Of a stretch of DNA of 5,052 nt, positions 1-5,052 are shown piece after piece. Origin of the DNA: Desulfobacterales bacterium (GTDB taxonomy: Bacteria; Desulfobacterota; Desulfobulbia; Desulfobulbales; Desulfocapsaceae); assembly GCA_013042695.1 (NCBI GenBank), contig JABDPQ010000332.1:1-5052 (forward strand), given 5' to 3'. A model generated the notes under the pieces. That model worked only from the letters and a program-made list of their open reading frames with translations, was not told the origin of the DNA and made no database searches. Position 1 is the stretch's first letter; every line of letters begins with the position of its first letter. Both the position numbers and the translations under genes were made by a program.

Positions 1-587
1 ATCATATGGCCATCATAAAAACTGAGATGACATGCCGCACATCCCAATCCATGCCTGACTCTGGCAAAATCATCTCCCTGATAGTAGACATGACATCGCA
101 GACACCTCCTTCTCAAAAGATCGTCTACGAGCTCAAGTGCAGAAGCCGGGGCAGGAGATGAAGAAATGGCTGATGCATCGGTAACAGTACCATGAGCGCC
201 AAAAACTCTCCTTACTTTGTTTAAATGATTGGAAAGTGCGTAATGGTTATTGGGCTTAACCAATTCAAGTTGCCTGGTGTGACAAGCTCCGCAACTTTTT
301 TCAGCGTTTGCAGGGTGAGCTGGGTTGGTGATCAGATCTTTATGCGCAATCTCGACTGTATATTCTTCATCATTCCCCAGATGACATGAAACACAAGTAA
401 ACTGGTGGTTCTGATCCAATTCTACGTCATGACAACCAGCACAGCCGGCAAATTCCTGTTTGTCGCTCTCAGAAGAACAACTATAAAGAGAGAATAGAAC
501 AATGACAATTGCAAGTGAGCCAATCATCTTATGTAAGTTGGCAGCGCTCAAATGAATTGTAATATATCTAAATAAGGAACTTGGCAT
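1..587 (-). CDS. Multiheme c-type cytochrome, probable lipoprotein (N-terminal part; runs off left edge)
   Basis: The minus-strand frame is open from an ATG at 587 to the window edge, giving 195 residues. Five haem-binding CXXCH motifs are visible: CAGCH (residues 49-53), CVSCH (65-69), CGACH (99-103), CLRCH (162-166) and CAACH (183-187). Extra histidines (for example 61, 82, 91, 115, 121, 132, 179) could be distal ligands. The N-terminus has a hydrophobic stretch (about 22-35) ending in LYSC, a plausible lipobox with lipid anchor at C37; the Tyr at -2 is unusual. Known for the family: covalent haem attachment in the periplasm or outer membrane and electron transfer; this one should need the cytochrome c maturation system. 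Neither start has a clear Shine-Dalgarno. ATG 587 gives a positively charged n-region (R7, K20) and a short leader from the TATAAT at 626-631. ATG 527 would give MIGSLAIV with no positive charge. I cannot assign a named subfamily; the total haem count is unknown because the gene continues outside. Confidence 0.9.
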   Translation of the reverse strand, partial: MPSSLFRYITIHLSAANLHKMIGSLAIVIVLFSLYSCSSESDKQEFAGCAGCHDVELDQNHQFTCVSCHLGNDEEYTVEIAHKDLITNPAHPANAEKSCGACHTRQLELVKPNNHYALSNHLNKVRRVFGAHGTVTDASAISSSPAPASALELVDDLLRRRCLRCHVYYQGDDFARVRHGLGCAACHLSFYDGHM

Positions 588-625
588 CAATACGAGCAAA
601 CACAATTCAATAATAACAGGTTCTC

Positions 626-631
626 ATTATA
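626..631 (-). promoter_or_regulatory. Probable -10 box for the multiheme cytochrome gene
   Basis: On the minus strand the sequence reads TATAAT, a perfect -10 consensus, 38 bases upstream of the proposed ATG at 587. No good -35 lies at 16-18 bases; the nearest TTGACA-like hexamer (CTGACA) is 24 bases away, so the promoter may depend on an activator or be weak. The stretch is AT-rich, so chance occurrence is possible. Confidence 0.4.
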
Positions 632-702
632 CAAAAAATGTAAGAAGATGGCTTTTGTCAGAATTTCCTCAATGTGCATTTGGCCAATAGTTTTTCTAAT
701 AG

Positions 703-844
703 GAGCCTTTTGCAAAATGATGATTTTCGTTCAAAGTCAAGGCATGCGAAAAATTTTTACCACAGGCACATAATTGATATTCTGAGCATAGAAATTTAAG
801 CATAACGCAAAGGTTGAACGAAAAGGGCGTTTTGCAAGTGGCTC
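703..844. repeat. 142-bp imperfect palindromic intergenic repeat
   Basis: The two ends are inverted copies. The left arm (703-734) has GAGCC, two bases, TTGCAAAA, six bases, then TTTTCGTTCAA. The right arm (814-844) has TTGAACGAAAA, five bases, TTTTGCAA, two bases, then GGCTC. The matching blocks are 5, 8 and 11 bp and come in the same order with nearly equal spacers. The interior (735-813) shows weaker inverted symmetry, such as ATGC, AAATTT and AATT blocks at similar distance from the centre, so the whole element could fold as one long imperfect hairpin. It encodes no protein, and I see no clear target-site duplication in the flanks. The structure fits a dispersed palindromic repeat (REP/BIME-like or MITE-like). 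Copies elsewhere in the genome cannot be seen from this window. Confidence 0.7.
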
Positions 845-1117
845 AACATACATTATCTTAAAAGCTTTGTCAGAGAGAAAAACATTATTCACCGGCGTTA
901 TAACCAGCTTTTAAAACGAAATCGACACCATATGATTATGGTATTTTATGCCGAATTAGTCAGATTTGCTCGTCGTTGCTCTGATGATGAACTATCTGTA
1001 AAAGGTTCACTTCCCGAGAGGCAGCCTGATGCCGTTTTACCAAAAAAAGATCAGCATTTGCTGATGGAAAACCCAAGTTTCCTCAAGCTTCCAATGATCC
1101 ACAAGCAGTTATTGCTG
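845..1117. other. Intergenic stretch without a convincing gene
   Basis: Between the palindromic repeat and the tRNA promoter I find no supported gene. A 79-codon frame on the plus strand (932-1171) has no ribosome binding site and ends inside the tRNA, so it is not called. Two small inverted repeats are present: TTAAAAGCT (858-866) against AGCTTTTAA (906-914), and ATCAGC/GCTGAT at 1050-1065, which is listed separately. Confidence 0.5.
1042..1065 (-). terminator. Possible weak intrinsic terminator on the minus strand
   Basis: Read on the minus strand, ATCAGC-AAAT-GCTGAT forms a 6-bp stem with a 4-base loop, followed by C and a run of seven T. That is the layout of a Rho-independent terminator, but the stem is short and only half GC. 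No minus-strand gene ends just upstream of it, so it might stop stray or small-RNA transcription, or be chance. Confidence 0.3.
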
Positions 1118-1146
1118 TTGTATTTTGAATCACTACCTGATATAAA
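1118..1146 (+). promoter_or_regulatory. Probable promoter of the tRNA-Thr gene
   Basis: TTGTAT (1118-1123) and TATAAA (1141-1146) are separated by exactly 17 bases. The -10 matches consensus at five of six positions and the -35 keeps the TTG. The predicted start near 1153 would give a leader of about 9 bases before the mature tRNA 5' end at 1162. Confidence 0.5.
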
Positions 1147-1161
1147 CTGCCACAGTTATAA

Positions 1162-1237
1162 GCCACTGTAGCTCAGGTGGTAGAGCAACGGATTCGTAAC
1201 CCGTAGGTCAGCGGTTCAATTCCGCTCAGTGGCTCCA
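1162..1237 (+). tRNA. tRNA-Thr (anticodon CGT)
   Basis: A full 76-base cloverleaf can be drawn. The acceptor stem is perfect (GCCACTG with CAGTGGC), the D stem is GCTC/GAGC, the loop TTCGTAA carries anticodon CGT (1195-1197), the variable loop is AGGTC and the T arm is AGCGG-TTCAATT-CCGCT. CGU reads ACG, a threonine codon. The discriminator is T, and the 3' CCA (1235-1237) is encoded in the DNA. The anticodon stem has four pairs plus an A31-C39 mismatch next to the loop. The gene stands alone, with a promoter just upstream and a terminator hairpin four bases downstream. Confidence 0.97.
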
Positions 1238-1240
1238 AAA

Positions 1241-1283
1241 ACAAATAAGGACTTACGCCCTTACGGCTTGAGTCCTTGTTTGT
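1241..1283 (+). terminator. Terminator-like hairpin after tRNA-Thr
   Basis: ACAAATAAGGACT (1241-1253) and AGTCCTTGTTTGT (1271-1283) pair over 13 positions with one T-G wobble; the loop is 17 bases and contains a small GCC/GGC inner pairing. The stem is preceded by an A-rich run and its distal arm is T-rich, so it can act as a Rho-independent terminator for the tRNA transcript. There is no separate long T tract beyond the stem. The near symmetry means it could also stop transcripts coming from the right. Confidence 0.65.
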
Positions 1284-1645
1284 ATGGTAATATGCCGTTT
1301 CTATAAGAGAAGATATTCAATTTGAACATTTCTCCGTTTTCAGCATAAAGCCATATTCGCTCCTATTTCAATTGTCAGACATGAATGCTATCTAGGGGTA
1401 GTATACACAATAAGCTCGAACAGATATTTACAAAAAACAATACTAATCAGTGCAATAATTCCGAAAAACAGAACTGTTTCGTCATTGGCTGACAATTAAT
1501 CCCATACCGCAGTTCCAATTAAAATTATAATATAAGTAATATTGGTTTGTTCTGAATATTTTCTATGCTTGTATGAAAAATGGCTTGGTTCTTGCTGTTT
1601 GATTTCTAAATTATTCTTTACCTGGAAATTTTATAAAGCATTACA
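1284..1645. other. Intergenic region, AT-rich, no gene seen
   Basis: About 360 bases between the tRNA terminator and the DUF5658 gene. Only very short frames exist on either strand; the best, a 22-codon minus-strand frame starting near 1326, ends in the terminator hairpin and is not convincing. A TATAAT at 1526-1531 lacks a -35 at usable distance. TTGGTT (1585-1590) and TAAATT (1607-1612), 16 bases apart, could be a weak promoter for the gene at 1646. No tRNA, CRISPR or repeat is seen. Confidence 0.5.
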
Positions 1646-2107
1646 TTGAAAAAGTTATTTTATAAAGAGCAGCGCCTCGTTAAGGACCGCCGGCAAAAAA
1701 ATATTCCATTCTACAAGCTCATCGTATTTAAGGGAAAGCGACGAACATTAAGGCGCGCTGAAGACCGCAAAAAAGTCATTATACTTGATCAATATCGTCC
1801 TCCATTATTTGTCACCATTCTCGTAATTTTGAGCCTGAGCTTATTGGATGCCGCCCTAACTCTCATTCTGCTCGAAAAAGGGGCGGTGGAACTGAACCCG
1901 GTGATGCAATTTTATATCACGCTAGGGCACCGGGCCTTTGTGATGGTCAAGTATGGATTAACGGCATTGGCCTTGTTTATCATACTCATGCTTGATACAG
2001 TCATCTCTTCGCGTTACCGTTTTGGATCGCTTATATTTCCATTTTGCCTGCTTGCGTTTGGCTCAGTTATCATTTGGCAACTATATTTGCTGGCTAGCCA
2101 TAGTTGA
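1646..2107 (+). CDS. DUF5658-type small integral membrane protein, function unknown
   Basis: 153 residues. The first 50 are strongly basic and cytoplasm-like, with KDRRQK (14-18 region) and KRRTLRRAEDRKK (31-43). Three hydrophobic segments follow, at about 53-76, 95-118 and 127-149. The first ends in SLLDAALTLILLEKGAVELNP: the D68, T72 and E82-x-N84-P85 pattern, followed by a Lys (K102) in the second membrane segment, is the signature I associate with DUF5658. The biochemical role of the family is not known to me. The start is taken as TTG at 1646, since an in-frame TAA lies at 1634-1636 and the only internal ATG codons are far downstream. The ribosome site is poor (AAAG about 8 bases upstream). 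It appears monocistronic; the next genes to the right lie on the other strand. The family call is from recognised motifs; a start at the ATT codon 1640 cannot be excluded. Confidence 0.85.
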   Translation: MKKLFYKEQRLVKDRRQKNIPFYKLIVFKGKRRTLRRAEDRKKVIILDQYRPPLFVTILVILSLSLLDAALTLILLEKGAVELNPVMQFYITLGHRAFVMVKYGLTALALFIILMLDTVISSRYRFGSLIFPFCLLAFGSVIIWQLYLLASHS

Positions 2108-2332
2108 CCTGTCTACGCAGGGGGGGCTAACCTGCTAACACCATATAGTGCTCATTTGCCACCTAAGAGCTTCTACTGGGTGCAGACTTGAGTCGCTCTT
2201 GGTGAACTTTCACATGCCCTGTGGCTGTCTGTCGGACGGTGCCGTCTTCTCTTTCCAATACATTAATAAAACAGCAATGGCTAGCATGAGAAAGTGACGC
2301 TAGTGATCAGAAACTAAATGATAAAGGGGTGA

Positions 2333-2368
2333 TATTGCCAAGTAAGAGTGTTATTTCGCTTGGCATTA
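2333..2368. repeat. Inverted repeat between convergent genes
   Basis: TATTGCCAAG (2333-2342) and CTTGGCATTA (2359-2368) are inverted copies matching at nine of ten positions around a 16-base centre. There is no T tract on either side, so it is not a standard terminator. It lies in the space between the ends of the plus-strand DUF5658 gene and the minus-strand OmpA-like gene, where it could form an RNA hairpin or bind a dimeric protein. Confidence 0.45.
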
Positions 2369-2388
2369 CCCGTATATGTCTAAATGTA

Positions 2389-2785
2389 TTATGAATTTGG
2401 CAGATGGTAGAGAAGATGTACTTTGTCTCTAAGCCTTTTGGCACGCCAGAAGGCTTTTGATAAAGCTGGGGTCACGGGCTCGAGAAAGTATGCTTCATGC
2501 GAGTTGAAAACATTTCCACGTCTGCTTATCTCTGCTTCAATCGATAATAAAGTCTCTTTGCATAAGAACGTTATCAATTAAATCGAATCCAAGAGGTTCT
2601 GAATATCCTCTAATGATTACAAAAGACCTCAATTGTTTTGAGACGTTACGCTTATCAGCAAGCATGTTTCCCGACTGTTCTTTGGGGAAAAATAATTTTG
2701 TGGAATGAATATTGTTTACCTCAATATCCCCTTTAAACGGAAATCCTTTTGGCAACCCCCTTTTACTTTTAGTTCGACTGTCCAT
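2389..2785 (-). pseudogene. OmpA-like peptidoglycan-binding domain protein, split by a frameshift
   Basis: An 82-codon frame starts at ATG 2785 with a strong ribosome site (GAGGGGAGGGA just upstream) and stops at TGA 2539-2537. Its C-terminal part, FVIIRGYSEPLGFDLIDN then VLMQR, follows the OmpA/MotB/Pal C-terminal signature (GHTDxxG...N..LS..RA): G60, S62, E63, G66, D71, L74 and R77 fall at the expected spacing. The rest of such a domain is found in the next frame: SIEAEISRRG (like the ..V..yL...G helix), FLEPVTP (like GYGESRPVA) and WRAKRLRDKVHLL (like GRAKNRRVEIVI), stopping at TAA 2391-2389. The span minus one base is exactly 132 codons including the stop. A single inserted base between about 2564 and 2537 would explain it. 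No signal peptide or lipobox is seen, and Asp/Arg ligand positions are E63 and D78 in the first frame, so the domain is degenerate. Alternatively it is a sequencing error in an intact 131-residue gene. Confidence 0.6.
2431..2456 (+). terminator. Possible hairpin terminator for rightward transcripts
   Basis: AAGCCTTTTGG (2431-2441) pairs with CCAGAAGGCTT (2446-2456) over 11 positions with one T-G wobble and a CACG loop, followed by TTTTGA counting the last two stem bases. It could stop plus-strand transcripts that read through from the DUF5658 gene, about 320 bases upstream. The T run is short and the hairpin lies inside the 3' end of the opposite-strand OmpA-like reading frame, so chance is possible. 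Confidence 0.3.
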
Positions 2786-2796
2786 TCCCTCCCCTC
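2786..2796 (-). promoter_or_regulatory. Strong ribosome binding site of the OmpA-like gene
   Basis: On the minus strand GAGGGGAGGGA abuts the ATG at 2785; the distal GAGG lies 7 bases from the start. It fixes the start codon and shows that the frame was once, or still is, translated. The in-frame codon TGA four codons upstream excludes a longer N-terminus in this frame. Confidence 0.7.
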
Positions 2797-2999
2797 AATC
2801 AATGGACCACTGCTAATAAAACATTCTCCTTTTACTGTTACTTAAGGAAGTACATCCTGTAAATAGGTAATTCTACCCATGCCCAGTAATACAAAGTAGT
2901 ATTGAACAACAAATAATCATATAAATACGGTCATATAGAATCACAATTTAGGAATAACTTTTTATGAAAAAACCAATTCATTTTTAACATAGTGGTGAT

Positions 3000-3356
3000 T
3001 TATAGGTTGTTATATTTATTTGACTGAATGCTCGTATTTCCGCAGCAGCACCTGGGTGTTGTGGACCAGAAATCACAGTGAAAGCCTATTCCGTATAACT
3101 CTGCTTTTTTGTATAGTGAAAGAAGGGTACTGTTAAGCATAGGTATATTTTCAATGTTAATTCGCTGAATGTGTTTAAGTCTGACTATCGCAAGGTTGTT
3201 ATCAGCAATGATCCTTCCCGCATAGGCACGAGCAATATCGATATTATTGGCGAAAACTATGATTGTTGCCAGACCAGTTGCCTTGGCGTCGGAAGGGTAA
3301 TCAGGAGAACTCTGTGCAATGGAGCATTGAATGAAAAATGCGTCAAAATTAATCAT
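3000..3356 (-). CDS. Small hypothetical protein, unknown function
   Basis: 118 residues. I do not recognise a named family with confidence. The frame looks genuinely coding: AGGGG lies 5 bases before ATG 3356 and a strong extended -10 promoter sits just upstream. The sequence reads as a compact alpha/beta fold, with a hydrophobic strand (TIIVFANN, 31-38), a helix (IDIARAYAGRIIADNN, 39-54), a strand (AIVRLKHIQRINI, 56-68) and a helix (LNSTLLSLYKKAELYGIGFH, 74-93). No signal peptide or membrane segment is present, so it is probably cytoplasmic. The last 20 residues are different in character, with R102-C-C-C-G (three adjacent cysteines) after STTP; this may be a metal or redox site, or a drifted tail. 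The gene appears to stand alone: the next minus-strand gene starts 214 bases further on. The overlapping 65-codon plus-strand frame is its shadow. Confidence 0.7.
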   Translation of the reverse strand: MINFDAFFIQCSIAQSSPDYPSDAKATGLATIIVFANNIDIARAYAGRIIADNNLAIVRLKHIQRINIENIPMLNSTLLSLYKKAELYGIGFHCDFWSTTPRCCCGNTSIQSNKYNNL

Positions 3357-3386
3357 ATGGGCCCCTGATCAATAAGGAATACATTA

Positions 3387-3416
3387 ATTATACCAAACAA
3401 GAAGGATTGATTGCAA
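3387..3416 (-). promoter_or_regulatory. Promoter of the 118-residue hypothetical protein
   Basis: On the minus strand TTGCAA (3416-3411) is followed after 18 bases by TATAAT (3392-3387), with TGG directly before it, an extended -10 (TGnTATAAT). The -35 matches four of six consensus bases. The predicted start near 3380 gives a leader of about 24 bases that contains the AGGGG ribosome site. This is the best sigma-70 type promoter in the window. Confidence 0.7.
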
Positions 3417-3565
3417 GTAAATAGATGAACACTAAAGATTTTAATAAATATTGATTTCAACATTTTAGATCATAAACCTGTTATACAATTCATTGGTATT
3501 ATTAAAGTCAAAATGGGTTGGTTGTGAAGTGCAAAACGAATAGACAGAGCCAAAAGATTGTTGTT

Positions 3566-3573
3566 GGTATAAA
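3566..3573 (+). promoter_or_regulatory. Possible extended -10 promoter for the UbiB-like gene
   Basis: TGGTATAAA (from 3565/3566) is an extended -10 element with five of six consensus bases at TATAAA (3568-3573), 62 bases before the proposed start codon. TAGACA at 3541-3546 resembles a -35 but is 21 bases away, too far for a normal spacer, so the extended -10 would have to carry recognition. Confidence 0.4.
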
Positions 3574-3621
3574 AGTTAATTGTGCCAATTTAAGTTGAGG
3601 CGCTTTCACCAGATCATCGAT

Positions 3622-3638
3622 AGGGAGACAAAAAACTG
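3622..3638 (+). promoter_or_regulatory. Ribosome site pointing to a CTG start
   Basis: AGGGAG (3622-3627) lies 8 bases before CTG (3636-3638). In the UbiB-like frame there is an in-frame TAG at 3621-3623 and no ATG, GTG or TTG until TTG 3708, so CTG is the only conventional near-cognate codon matching this site. The six-A run in between leaves room for the other explanation, a one-base indel joining an upstream start. Confidence 0.5.
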
Positions 3639-5052
3639 CCATTTCCACATTACCAGGAAGATTTTGAAGATCTTCTGAAGAATACCCCTAGAGGTCATAT
3701 AGAAAGTTTGTTGGACTCGTATGCTGATTTAATGGGGACAGAAAATCTCTGCAAAATAGTTGCTGAACAGCTAGTAGGTTTTGTTTGCCTTGAAGATGCC
3801 ATACCTGAGAGTCTATCAAATTATGCCCTATTTATTAGAGACGCTATCTCAATATTTCTCTCACGGATCAGCTACTCCAGGCTCAAAGAAACCATCATGG
3901 AACAATCTGTTCTCAATTCCGCTCACAATAGCCCGGCTGAACGCCTTTTGAACCTTGCACTGCATTTTCCAACCCTTCATAAACTTGGGCAAATCATAGC
4001 TCGCAGACCCGGTCTCGATCCGATAATCAAGAACTGGTTAGTTTGCTTGGAAAGTGGCATCTACAGTACTGATATGTATGAAGATATTGAATTTCTTACA
4101 AAACAACTAGCAGATGTCTCATCAGAATTCCAAATCAACTTTCAACCACGGATACTGGCAGAGGCGAGTGTTGCCACGATAGTTCCTTTCACCTGGATAG
4201 ATGTCACCAGCAATAAGGAAACAAGCGGTGTATTTAAAGTTCTCAAACCGAAGATAAAAGTAAGGTTGTATGAGGAATTGGAGATTCTCAAATACATCGC
4301 GAGATATTTTGAAGATCGTCTAAGCCGATATGGTCTCCAGCAGTTGCAGTTGACTAAATTGTTTCAGGAAATCAGCGCACATCTGGCAAGAGAAATTGAC
4401 CTTGTTGCAGAACAGGATATCATTGCTAAGGCAACTTCGGTCTACGATAGATATGATAACGTTCGGGTTCCCCAATTAGCTCCTTTTTGTAGAGAAACCA
4501 TTACTGCCATGGAGCATATCAAGGGTGTAAAGATAACTGAAATCGAAGCAACAATTGAACAAAGGACAGCTCTGGCGAGCTTGACATTTGAGACTATTAT
4601 TTGCCGGCCGCTATTCTGGCCAGGAGATCGCGCACTTTTTCATGGTGATCCCCATGCCGGAAACATTTTAGCGGCTGTGGATAAGACTTCTAACAGGTAT
4701 GAAATTGCACTAGTTGATTGGACTTTGGCGGGTTTTCTATCCAAAAAACAACGTTCGCATATGATGGAATTAATGCTCGGAATTCTTTCGAGTAATATAC
4801 GGGCAATACTATCAGCTATGAGAAAGCTCGCCATTGATTCTGAAGAAATAGATCTTCACTCTCTTCCTATCCTTGAAAAACAGATTAAAACACTATTAGA
4901 TTCTACAGATTATCAAAAATACGACCATTTGAAAAAAACATTTAGGCTGTTGGAGGAAATCACGCTGTATGGCGTCGTTTTTCCATCAGATCTCATTCTC
5001 TTTCGCAAAGCGTTTTTTACCCTTGAAGGCGTACTCAACGATATCTCTGCAG
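3636..5052 (+). CDS. Divergent UbiB/AarF/ABC1 kinase-like protein (3' end outside window)
   Basis: 472 codons are open to the window edge. The family is recognised by K116-LGQ119 with ARRPGLDP after it (the KxGQ motif region), the phosphate-loop equivalent AEASVA (175-180), the kinase lysine in VFKVLKP (K201), EIDL..E (253-259), MEHIKGVKI (292-300), the catalytic loop HGDPHAGN (336-343, D338, N343) and a metal-binding Asp in LVDWTLAG (D361). Known for the family: atypical kinase/ATPase fold linked to quinone biosynthesis or membrane lipid processes rather than ordinary protein phosphorylation. Differences from typical UbiB: DWT instead of DFG, and EASVA instead of the usual A-A-S-I-G-Q-V loop. 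The first ~110 residues form a lineage-specific, mostly helical extension. C-terminal membrane helices, if any, are beyond the window. The start is the CTG at 3636 behind AGGGAG; the sequence from residue 1 looks coding, so the internal TTG 3708 or ATG 3732 are less likely. Substrate and exact role cannot be told from sequence. Confidence 0.9.
   Translation, partial: MPFPHYQEDFEDLLKNTPRGHIESLLDSYADLMGTENLCKIVAEQLVGFVCLEDAIPESLSNYALFIRDAISIFLSRISYSRLKETIMEQSVLNSAHNSPAERLLNLALHFPTLHKLGQIIARRPGLDPIIKNWLVCLESGIYSTDMYEDIEFLTKQLADVSSEFQINFQPRILAEASVATIVPFTWIDVTSNKETSGVFKVLKPKIKVRLYEELEILKYIARYFEDRLSRYGLQQLQLTKLFQEISAHLAREIDLVAEQDIIAKATSVYDRYDNVRVPQLAPFCRETITAMEHIKGVKITEIEATIEQRTALASLTFETIICRPLFWPGDRALFHGDPHAGNILAAVDKTSNRYEIALVDWTLAGFLSKKQRSHMMELMLGILSSNIRAILSAMRKLAIDSEEIDLHSLPILEKQIKTLLDSTDYQKYDHLKKTFRLLEEITLYGVVFPSDLILFRKAFFTLEGVLNDISA

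Noticed and set aside
858..914. Nine-base inverted repeat TTAAAAGCT / AGCTTTTAA
   Set aside because: AT-rich arms 39 bases apart in AT-rich DNA; likely chance.
932..1171. 79-codon plus-strand frame
   Set aside because: No Shine-Dalgarno, no recognised motif, and it covers the tRNA promoter and ends 10 bases inside the tRNA. Codon use is not absurd, so a decayed gene remnant remains possible, but I cannot support a gene.
1489..1500. CTGACAATTAAT, like the start of a trp/tac type promoter
   Set aside because: There is no -10 hexamer at 16-18 bases; the TATAAT at 1526 is 31 bases away from the CTGACA.
2117..2135. GCAGG...CCTGC with a G-run just after the DUF5658 stop codon
   Set aside because: A 5-bp stem without a T tract is too weak to call a terminator.
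3171..3368. 65-codon plus-strand frame
   Set aside because: It lies antisense inside the 118-residue minus-strand gene, which has a better promoter, ribosome site and protein-like sequence.
4640..4834. 64-codon minus-strand frame
   Set aside because: It is antisense to the strongly conserved HGDPHAGN to DWT region of the UbiB-like gene and has no ribosome site evidence.
1..5052. CRISPR array, transposase, phage, toxin-antitoxin or defence genes
   Set aside because: No direct repeats with regular spacers, no transposase or integrase motifs and no recognisable paired small genes were found on either strand.

Overview
The window looks like chromosomal DNA from an AT-rich Gram-negative bacterium. 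A member of the Desulfobacterota (Desulfobulbales/Desulfuromonadales-like) is the best guess. This rests on a periplasmic multiheme c-type cytochrome, a DUF5658 membrane protein of a kind common in that group, a divergent UbiB/ABC1 kinase and long intergenic spaces. It is an inference from gene content, not from a marker gene.

Layout, left to right. (1) The 5' part of a multiheme cytochrome c gene runs leftward out of the window (minus strand, start near 587), with five CXXCH haem sites already visible and a TATAAT box upstream. (2) About 570 bases without a convincing gene follow; they hold a 142-bp imperfect palindromic repeat (703-844). (3) A tRNA-Thr(CGT) gene with encoded CCA follows, with its own promoter and a long terminator hairpin. 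(4) About 360 bases follow in which I see no gene, then a TTG-started DUF5658 membrane protein (1646-2107, plus). (5) On the minus strand lies an OmpA-like domain gene split by what looks like a one-base insertion (2785-2389), and upstream of it a 118-residue protein of unknown function (3356-3000) with a very good extended -10 promoter. (6) On the plus strand a divergent UbiB/AarF/ABC1 kinase-like protein begins at a probable CTG codon (3636) and runs out of the window, with 472 codons visible.

The genes do not form one operon or an evident pathway. They are mostly single genes with their own spacing and, in several cases, their own promoters. The cytochrome probably serves extracytoplasmic electron transfer, and UbiB-like proteins are usually tied to quinone biology, but no direct link between them can be shown here. 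I see no CRISPR array, phage module, insertion sequence with transposase, toxin-antitoxin pair or defence system. The points most worth a second look are the frameshifted OmpA domain, the palindromic repeat and the altered kinase motifs of the UbiB-like protein. I do not see an undescribed multi-gene system.
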